A DNA stretch of 11,246 nt from an uncultured Ruminococcus sp. (GTDB taxonomy: Bacteria; Bacillota; Clostridia; Oscillospirales; Ruminococcaceae). Below the pieces are notes generated by a model. It searched no databases. It was not told the origin of the DNA and saw only the letters and a list, made by a program, of their open reading frames with translations. The stretch spans positions 1 through 11,246 of the forward strand of contig CAMNAY010000027.1 in NCBI GenBank assembly GCA_946531975.1, given 5' to 3'. The translations under genes and the position numbers were made by a program. Shown piece by piece: positions 5,964-11,246 of this stretch. Numbering within the stretch: the first letter of the stretch is position 1; each line of letters starts with the position of its first letter.

Positions 5964-8516
5964 TTATTTGACCTCCTGAGAAAGCGGAATGCCGAGCGAT
6001 TTGATGCCGCTGCAAATGATCTGTGCGGTGACCTTTGCGCCGGTCTCGGTGAAATGTGTGAAATCCGTACCGCCGGTCGCACCGCCCATGTAGTATTTCT
6101 TCACGGTGTTGTAATCGCGCTTGTTGAAATCATTGACCATTGCGGCGCCGAGGTCGAAATACGGGATCTTGTATTTCTTCGCAAGTGCCTGACACGCCGA
6201 ATCAATGTTGCGGTAGCCGACCTTAAAAGGCTGCGTCTGGTTCTTGATCGAAAGGGTCGGGCTCATCAGGATCGGCGTTGCGCCTTTGTCCAGTGCGCCC
6301 TTGATGTAAAAGGTCATGTAGTATTCAAAGGATCCCTTGGTCGGGTTATCGGCATTGCCGCAGACCGGTGCATAGCGCTCAGGCTGAGACGATGCGCCGT
6401 CGTTGATGCCGAAATCCACCAGCAGATAATCGCCGGGCTTGATCTGGTCAAGAATTGAGGTCAGTCTGCCGTTGTCATAAAAGCTCTTGGAGCTGCGCCC
6501 TGCGATTGCGCGGTTATCCACGGTGACATTTCCGGAGAAATAGTCCTTGAGATAATAGCCCCAGCCCTGCTGCGGTGCCTGCGATGCCTTATAGGACTGC
6601 GCGGTCGAATCCGCTGCGACATAGAGTGTCGGCTTGTTGCTGACGGGCTGCTGCACGACGGTCTGCTCCTGTGAAGGATCATACGGCTCCGGCACCGGCT
6701 CGTCGGTGAAGGTCAGCTTCAGGTAATCGAAGTTCGGACCGCCCTCTGCGGTGTTCGACTGCAAAGTGACCGTGTTGATGCCCGCATTGAGCGGCAGGAC
6801 GATTGCGCGTTCCTCCCATGTTGTCCAGTCGCCGGTCGTGAGGAAATTCTGTTTCCATTTGGTGCTGCCGCCGTTGACAGAGATCATCATGCTGCGGTCA
6901 TTCTTCGAGCCGTTTGCAATATTGAACGTGCAGAGATAATTGCCCTTCTGCGGGACGTTGATGCGGAAGGTGACAGCGCTCTGATTTGTGTTGTTGAGGT
7001 TCAGATAGTCCTGATAGGTGAAGCCCGCGTTGGTTTTCTCATGGACGCCGTCCGTGATGATCTGCTCAGATGCGGCATACTTTGTGTCTGCGAATTCCGG
7101 GGTCTGTCCGGTGAGGTAGCTGCACATGAGCCTCAGGTCGGCTGCGGTCAGCTTCATATCGCCGTCGAGGTCGGCAGCCTGCTGTTTGGCATAGCCGGAG
7201 CCGCTGCGCAGTGCGCGCTTCATCAGCAGCAGATCGACAGCGGACAGCTTTCCGTCGCCGTTCAGATCGCCCTGAAGGAGCGGCTCTGTCTGCGGATCCT
7301 GAATGACCGGCGGAGTGACAGGCGGATCGGTTGTTCCGGGATCCGTTGCAGGCGGGTCGGACTGCTGCGGGTCGCCGGGTTTGATCGCGTTTGCCATCAG
7401 CTCTGCGAGAACGGTCGCGCCGGCACGGTTCGGGTGCAGCTTATCGCCGGACATATACAGCTTGGTTACTTCATCTGCGCTCTTTTTGAGACAATAATTC
7501 TGCCAGAGATTGAACAGATCGACACACTCAATGTTCAGCTTTTGGCTGACGCGGTCGAGCGCACCGGCATACCATCTGCTCTTCAGAAGCGGCTTGAGCT
7601 GGCAGTCGCCGTTTCTTCCCTGCTGCTTGACGAGGATCACGCGCATGCCTTTCGCCATGGCGCGCTTTGCCATGTCAGTGATGATCTCCTCATACTGTGC
7701 TTCGGTTGTGTTATTTTTTGAACTTGTGTCGTTAATGCCGATCGAAATAACGTAGATATCGCCCTTTTGTCCGTTTTTCTCGATGACATCGAACTGACCG
7801 CCCTGCACAAAGCCGCGTGCATACTGTCCGCTTGCAGCCATATTCATGACCTGCCACTTTTTGCCGTCCACGAACTGCGGGAGCATCTGTGCCCAGCCTG
7901 CCTGCGCGGAGCTGTTCAGCGGATAGTAGTTGCAGACCGTGGAGTCGCCGCAGATCCAGATTGTCGGATTGGTATGGGTCTGTGTGGAGATCTGCTTGAT
8001 CTCCAGCGCGGACATCGTATAGGCATTGTTCTCCTTGCCGGCGCAGGCGCAGATGTTGAGCTGTCCGTCCGTGACAGGAACCTGCAGGGTGTGATAGGCG
8101 TTGTTTCCGGTGAGGTTCATGATCTGGTACATGCCCTCAATCGCAACGCTTGTGCGTCCGGTATTGCCGAGCCACACAGAGACCTGATAGAGCCCGTTCG
8201 GGACATCTGCGCAGAAGGTGTATTTGCCCTTTGCAGACGCATTCTTGAACTGAACGGCATCGCTGAGTGCGCCTTTTCCGGAAGCTGCGACATTTGAAAC
8301 ATTGGTGCCGGACGAGAAGCCGTATCCGCGGTTTGCGTTATAGCCGTCTGATGCGCTGACGCCGGTGTAGCCCGATTCGGTTCCGCCGCCGCCGAAGTCG
8401 AATTTCCAGTAGGTATTTGCGGCGGAGACCTGCGGCGCCGGCATCTGCACCGCAGCCGATGCCAGCATCAGCAGTGACGCCGATGCAGAGAGGACTCTGC
8501 GAACGATTGATTTCAT
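5964..8516 (-). CDS. Secreted dockerin-bearing double SGNH esterase (CE12-like, probable rhamnogalacturonan acetylesterase)
   Basis: This is an 850-residue modular enzyme for export. Modules in order: signal peptide (1 to about 32, RRVLS then a hydrophobic run and QVSA); a beta-sandwich domain (about 36-176, YWKFDFG start) as found in front of rhamnogalacturonan acetylesterases; a first SGNH domain (about 184-379: GDST with Ser192, GIND with Asn262, D358-K-L-H361); a Pro/Thr/Asp-rich linker; a type I dockerin (415-470) with two calcium-binding repeats (GDLNGDGKLSAVD and ADLDGDMKLTAAD); a CBM35-like domain (about 479-603); a linker; and a second SGNH domain (about 629-850: ADSTAQSY with Ser637, IAGRSSKSF with Gly673, GIND with Asn705, D818-F-T-H821). 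It should deacetylate pectin side chains while docked on a cellulosome. I chose the ATG at 8516 over an upstream ATG at 8663 because it begins the signal peptide and has GGGGG about 8 bases before it. Confidence 0.93.
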   Translation of the reverse strand: MKSIVRRVLSASASLLMLASAAVQMPAPQVSAANTYWKFDFGGGGTESGYTGVSASDGYNANRGYGFSSGTNVSNVAASGKGALSDAVQFKNASAKGKYTFCADVPNGLYQVSVWLGNTGRTSVAIEGMYQIMNLTGNNAYHTLQVPVTDGQLNICACAGKENNAYTMSALEIKQISTQTHTNPTIWICGDSTVCNYYPLNSSAQAGWAQMLPQFVDGKKWQVMNMAASGQYARGFVQGGQFDVIEKNGQKGDIYVISIGINDTSSKNNTTEAQYEEIITDMAKRAMAKGMRVILVKQQGRNGDCQLKPLLKSRWYAGALDRVSQKLNIECVDLFNLWQNYCLKKSADEVTKLYMSGDKLHPNRAGATVLAELMANAIKPGDPQQSDPPATDPGTTDPPVTPPVIQDPQTEPLLQGDLNGDGKLSAVDLLLMKRALRSGSGYAKQQAADLDGDMKLTAADLRLMCSYLTGQTPEFADTKYAASEQIITDGVHEKTNAGFTYQDYLNLNNTNQSAVTFRINVPQKGNYLCTFNIANGSKNDRSMMISVNGGSTKWKQNFLTTGDWTTWEERAIVLPLNAGINTVTLQSNTAEGGPNFDYLKLTFTDEPVPEPYDPSQEQTVVQQPVSNKPTLYVAADSTAQSYKASQAPQQGWGYYLKDYFSGNVTVDNRAIAGRSSKSFYDNGRLTSILDQIKPGDYLLVDFGINDGASSQPERYAPVCGNADNPTKGSFEYYMTFYIKGALDKGATPILMSPTLSIKNQTQPFKVGYRNIDSACQALAKKYKIPYFDLGAAMVNDFNKRDYNTVKKYYMGGATGGTDFTHFTETGAKVTAQIICSGIKSLGIPLSQEVK

Positions 8517-8672
8517 ATTGAATTCCCCCGATTCTTTTTTATTCCCTCCGTTTTGCGGATGATCCGCCGGACTGCACCGAAGGGGTGGTGCAAAGCGCAT
8601 GAAACCTGCACGGACGGAGGGCGTTTTCGTGCAGGGGTTCAGTCTGTATCCGGCATGGATCATCGCCCTGAT
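8517..8672 (-). promoter_or_regulatory. Structured leader of the dockerin esterase mRNA
   Basis: This is the predicted 5' untranslated region, about 157 bases, read on the minus strand. It holds three hairpins: 8605-8612 with 8628-8635 (8 bp), 8573-8578 with 8587-8592 (6 bp), and 8555-8559 with 8563-8567. The loop of the first contains 8614-8621, which is perfectly complementary to 8544-8551 nearer the start codon, allowing a long-range or pseudoknot pairing. I do not recognise a known riboswitch class. No gene is seen in this stretch. Confidence 0.45.
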
Positions 8673-8679
8673 GATTTCT

Positions 8680-8708
8680 ATTATAAATCACCCGCAAAAA
8701 ATTATCAA
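8680..8708 (-). promoter_or_regulatory. Sigma-A-type promoter for the dockerin esterase
   Basis: Reading the minus strand, the -35 is TTGATA (8708-8703) and the -10 is a perfect TATAAT (8685-8680), with a 17-base spacer. Transcription would start near 8673. Confidence 0.75.
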
Positions 8709-8793
8709 TTACGAAATCTCTCATTTTCTTGTACTTTTCTTGCGCATTTGCGCCTGCGGAGGGCAGATTGCAGTGCATTCGGGCATTTCCCCG

Positions 8794-8822
8794 TTGCAGA
8801 ATCGCGGCGTATGTGATATAAT
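8794..8822 (+). promoter_or_regulatory. Extended -10 promoter for dinB
   Basis: The -35 is TTGCAG (8794-8799). A 17-base spacer leads to TATAAT (8817-8822), preceded by TG at 8814-8815 (extended -10). The start site near 8829 gives a leader of about 24 bases. No clear LexA operator of the GAAC-N4-GTTC type was seen over it. Confidence 0.75.
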
Positions 8823-8852
8823 AAGAGCAGCAAACGGAAAGGGGCGGGGAAC

Positions 8853-10091
8853 ATGCAGCAGATCATCATTCATGTGGATATGGACGCATTCTTCGCCTCG
8901 GTGGAGATGCGTGACGATCCCGCACTGCGCGGGAAGCCGCTGATTATCGGCTCGCTTCCGCATGAGCGCGGCGTAGTCGCGACATGCAGCTATGAAGCAC
9001 GGAAATACGGCGTACACTCGGCAATGAATATCAAGGAGGCATACCGCCGCTGCCCGCACGGCATCTATATGCACCCCGATTTCTACAAATACAAGGCGGT
9101 CTCCGATCAGCTTCATATGATCTGGAATACGTATGCGTCGGCTTCCCAGACAATCGCGCTGGACGAAGCCTATCTGGATGTGACGGAGACTGCGAAGGAC
9201 TGGGCGGGTGCGCGGCGCATTGCGCAGACGATCAAGCAGCGGACATGGGACGAGCTGGGGCTGACCTGCTCGATCGGGCTTGCCTACTCCAAAACGGCTG
9301 CCAAGACCGCCAGCGAGGAAAAGAAGCCCGACGGCTACTTTGAAATTCCGACCGCAGAGGATTTTGTCCGGCTGATCCTTGACCGCGATGTGCGCGTGCT
9401 GTATACGGTCGGTGAGAAGACGGCACAGAAGCTCCATGCCGCGGGTATTCATACCGTGCGGGATATTCAGATGCAGGCAGAGGAAGTGATCCGGCTCTGC
9501 GGCAAGCACGGACGCTGGCTGACGGAGCTTGCCTTCGGCAGAGATGACCGGAAGGTCACGCCGTACCGTCCGGAGGATGCCAAGTCGATCGGGCGCGAGG
9601 TGACCTTTCAGCAGGATATCTCCGATTATGCTGTTTTGCAGGATATCCTGATCCTGCTTGCATTCTGTGTGGAGCATCGCGCCAGACGGGTCGGCTTGCA
9701 GGGGAGGGGCATAACGCTGAAGCTCACCTATGCGGACATGAAGCAGATCACGCGCTCTCATCTGATCCCGCAGACGGATTCGGCGGTGACGATCTATGAG
9801 GAAACGGCAAAGCTGCTCGAACAGACCGCGCACCGGCCTGTCCGTCTGATCGGTGCGGGACTTTACAATCTGACCGGTGAAGCGGAAGAACGCCAGCTCT
9901 CCTTTGACGATCTGTTTGCGGAGGAGGGGACTGCGGAGGAAGAGGCGCGGCACATGCTGCTTCAGGGGCTTCAGGCGCGTTACGGACTGGACTTCGCAGG
10001 CAATCTGGAGAAAATCTATCACTATGAGATCCTGCATAAAACCGTCGAATATATGCGAAAGCACCGGCGAAATTCATCACAGCAGGCGTGA
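8853..10091 (+). CDS. dinB: DNA polymerase IV (Y-family translesion polymerase)
   Basis: DinB is a low-fidelity polymerase that copies past damaged bases. The 412-residue product has the N-terminal catalytic block HVDMDAFFASVE (7-18), with Asp9 as a metal ligand and Phe14 at the expected steric-gate position. The block SYEARKYGV (46-54) follows, then LDEAYLDV (103-110) with Asp104 and Glu105 as the other carboxylates, and SIGLAYSKTAAKTAS (140-154) followed by KKPDG. A helix-hairpin-helix region (about 180-210) and the little-finger domain (about 240-340) complete the usual order. QLSFDDLF (348-355) near the C-terminus looks like a beta-clamp binding peptide, and a charged tail of about 55 residues follows it. 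The ATG has AAAGGGG about 8-10 bases upstream. The gene is monocistronic, with its own promoter and a perfect terminator. It diverges from the esterase gene without any evident functional link. Confidence 0.96.
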   Translation: MQQIIIHVDMDAFFASVEMRDDPALRGKPLIIGSLPHERGVVATCSYEARKYGVHSAMNIKEAYRRCPHGIYMHPDFYKYKAVSDQLHMIWNTYASASQTIALDEAYLDVTETAKDWAGARRIAQTIKQRTWDELGLTCSIGLAYSKTAAKTASEEKKPDGYFEIPTAEDFVRLILDRDVRVLYTVGEKTAQKLHAAGIHTVRDIQMQAEEVIRLCGKHGRWLTELAFGRDDRKVTPYRPEDAKSIGREVTFQQDISDYAVLQDILILLAFCVEHRARRVGLQGRGITLKLTYADMKQITRSHLIPQTDSAVTIYEETAKLLEQTAHRPVRLIGAGLYNLTGEAEERQLSFDDLFAEEGTAEEEARHMLLQGLQARYGLDFAGNLEKIYHYEILHKTVEYMRKHRRNSSQQA

Positions 10092-10099
10092 ACGGAAAG

Positions 10100-10137
10100 A
10101 AAAAGTCGGAAATCCGAACAGGATTTCCGACTTTTTA
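10100..10137. terminator. Bidirectional terminator between dinB and the acetyltransferase gene
   Basis: A perfect 16-bp stem is formed by aaaaagtcggaaatcc (10100-10115) and ggatttccgacttttt (10121-10136) around a 5-base loop. The A and T runs lie on either side, so it can end transcription from both converging genes. Confidence 0.93.
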
Positions 10138-10166
10138 CGTTGTGTATGCTGCAAAACCGGCACGGT

Positions 10167-10730
10167 TCATGTGTCAATGCGCCGGATGACCCTTGCGGGG
10201 CAGCCGACCGCGACCGTATTCTCCGGAACGTCCTTCGTTACCACAGATCCGGCGCCGATGACCGCATTGTCGCCGATTGTTACGCCGGCAAGAACCGTGG
10301 AGTTTGAACCGATCCAGACATTTTTGCCGATGTGAATGGGCTTGGGGATCAGATCATGCCGTTCTTCGGGGCGCAGTCCGTGATTGAGTGTTGCCAGCAC
10401 GGTATTGTGCCCGATCAGCGCGCCGTCTCCGATCCAGATGCCGCCCTGATCCTGAAATTTGCAGCCGGCATTGATAAACACACCCTTGCCCAGATGAATG
10501 TTTTTGCCGCAGTCCGTATAAAACGGAGGAAACAGTCCGACCTCGACGCGTTCGCCGGTCAGCTCCGACATGAGTGCATTGATCTCATCCGGCGTATGGT
10601 AGCGGCTGTTGATCTCCATCGTGATGCGGATTGCTTCCTGACTCAGGCTGTGCATGATCCGGTGAACATCGCTCTCTGCCGTGACCTGTCCGCCGCTGTT
10701 CATTCTGCTGAGAAACTCTGCTGTCGTCAT
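10167..10730 (-). CDS. Hexapeptide-repeat O-acetyltransferase (maltose/galactoside acetyltransferase-like)
   Basis: This 187-residue enzyme would move an acetyl group from acetyl-CoA to a hydroxyl of a sugar or related small molecule in the cytoplasm. An N-terminal helical part (1-55) precedes a left-handed beta-helix (about 74-180) built from hexapeptide repeats such as IHLGKGVFINAGC, IWIGDGALIGHN, IHIGKNVWIGSN and VTIGDNAVIGAGSVV. TLNHGL holds the probable catalytic His117. The C-terminal GCPARVIR is the usual ending of this family (COG0110). The ATG at 10730 has GGAGG about 7 bases before it. It lies 21 bases after the stop of the upstream hydrolase gene on the same strand, so the two are probably co-transcribed. 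The acceptor cannot be told; maltose, galactoside, xenobiotic and serine acetyltransferase subtypes share this fold, and the length and NHG motif favour the sugar type. Confidence 0.93.
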   Translation of the reverse strand: MTTAEFLSRMNSGGQVTAESDVHRIMHSLSQEAIRITMEINSRYHTPDEINALMSELTGERVEVGLFPPFYTDCGKNIHLGKGVFINAGCKFQDQGGIWIGDGALIGHNTVLATLNHGLRPEERHDLIPKPIHIGKNVWIGSNSTVLAGVTIGDNAVIGAGSVVTKDVPENTVAVGCPARVIRRIDT

Positions 10731-10751
10731 TGTGTTTCCTCCGTGTCTGCG

Positions 10752-11246
10752 TTATTTCAGGTATTCGCTGTAAAATGCGGCAAGCTTGTCGAACGGGATG
10801 ACCTTACCCGCACCGCCGTCATACAGGTCGGTGTGCGATGCGCCTTCGATCACGAGAAGCTGCTTGTTTTCCGTATACGGATTGCCCTTTATCATATTTT
10901 CGTATGCATCCTTGCCAAAGTAGAAGGAATGCGCCTTGTCACCGTGCATGACCATGACCGCAGAGCGAATCTCATTGCTGTACTGCAAAATCGGCATGTT
11001 GATGAATGACATGCAGCCGGTCACATTCCAGCCGCCGTTGGAGTTCAGCGAGCGCGGATGATAGCCGCGTTCGGTCTTGTAATAGGCGTGATAATCCTTG
11101 ACGAAATAGGGCGCATCCTCCGGCAGCGGGTCGATCACGCCGCCGCCGAGCGCATATTCGCCGCTGACATAGTCCTTGATGCGCTGTGCGTTCAGCGCTT
11201 GCTTTTTTGCATAGCGCTGATCTGCGCTGTCCTCGGAATCGAAATA
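10752..11246 (-). CDS. Alpha/beta hydrolase, C-terminal part (5' end outside window)
   Basis: The frame is open on the minus strand from the right edge to a TAA at 10752-10754, giving 164 residues. A GTG at 11138 is in frame but internal: the 36 residues before it (YFDSEDSADQRY onward) continue the same protein. The visible part looks like the C-terminal half of a COG1073-like alpha/beta hydrolase. MVMHGDKAHSFYFG carries the likely acid residue Asp of the triad after a beta strand, and VIEGASHTDLYD carries the likely catalytic His near the end. The nucleophile Ser lies outside the window. The family includes esterases and dienelactone hydrolase-like enzymes, and the substrate is unknown. Pairing with an O-acetyltransferase gene 21 bases downstream hints at acyl-group chemistry on a shared small molecule, but this is only an inference. 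Confidence 0.85.
   Translation of the reverse strand, partial: YFDSEDSADQRYAKKQALNAQRIKDYVSGEYALGGGVIDPLPEDAPYFVKDYHAYYKTERGYHPRSLNSNGGWNVTGCMSFINMPILQYSNEIRSAVMVMHGDKAHSFYFGKDAYENMIKGNPYTENKQLLVIEGASHTDLYDGGAGKVIPFDKLAAFYSEYLK

Noticed and set aside
8517..8663. 49-residue N-terminal extension of the dockerin esterase
   Set aside because: It would place a non-signal sequence ahead of an ideal signal peptide and would run through the hairpin leader. The ATG at 8516 has its own ribosome binding site.
8780..8852. Search for a LexA/SOS operator at the dinB promoter
   Set aside because: No clear GAAC-N4-GTTC-like palindrome is visible around the -35/-10 or the leader.
8721..10064. A 447-codon open frame on the minus strand over dinB
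   Set aside because: It is a shadow of dinB: the product has no recognisable motif and the sense strand encodes all the Y-family blocks.

Overview
The window looks like chromosomal DNA from a fibre-degrading Firmicute of the Ruminococcus/Oscillospiraceae type. This is an inference. It rests on a secreted esterase carrying a type I dockerin with CBM35-like and CE12-like domains, on strong GGAGG-type ribosome binding sites, on sigma-A-like promoters with extended -10 elements, and on compact operons closed by perfect hairpin terminators. No RNA genes, insertion sequences, CRISPR arrays or phage genes were seen.

Layout. Bases 1-2186 (+) hold an ABC export operon: the 3' end of one ATPase, a second paralogous ATPase and a six-helix permease, with coding overlaps of 8 and 1 bases, followed by a hairpin. 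Bases 2477-4904 (+) hold a probable NAD-salvage operon with an extended -10 promoter. It contains a NUDIX protein resembling NrtR-type regulators but cut short in its C-terminal winged-helix region, an unrecognised 98-residue protein, and nicotinate phosphoribosyltransferase (pncB), closed by a strong terminator. Bases 4924-5949 (+) hold a stand-alone CPBP-family membrane protease gene with a near-perfect consensus promoter. A 16-bp-stem terminator separates it from the converging gene.

Bases 5964-8708 (-) hold a large secreted esterase. Its order is signal peptide, beta-sandwich, SGNH domain, internal dockerin, CBM35-like domain and second SGNH domain. Its promoter lies about 160 bases upstream and the intervening leader is rich in hairpins. 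Diverging from it is dinB (DNA polymerase IV, +), with its own promoter and terminator. The right end (-) holds a probable two-gene unit: an alpha/beta hydrolase running off the window edge and, 21 bases downstream of it, a hexapeptide-repeat O-acetyltransferase.

Functionally these are independent cassettes. The best candidates for something new are the 98-residue protein inside the NAD-salvage operon, the truncated NrtR-like NUDIX protein beside it, and the structured leader of the dockerin esterase.
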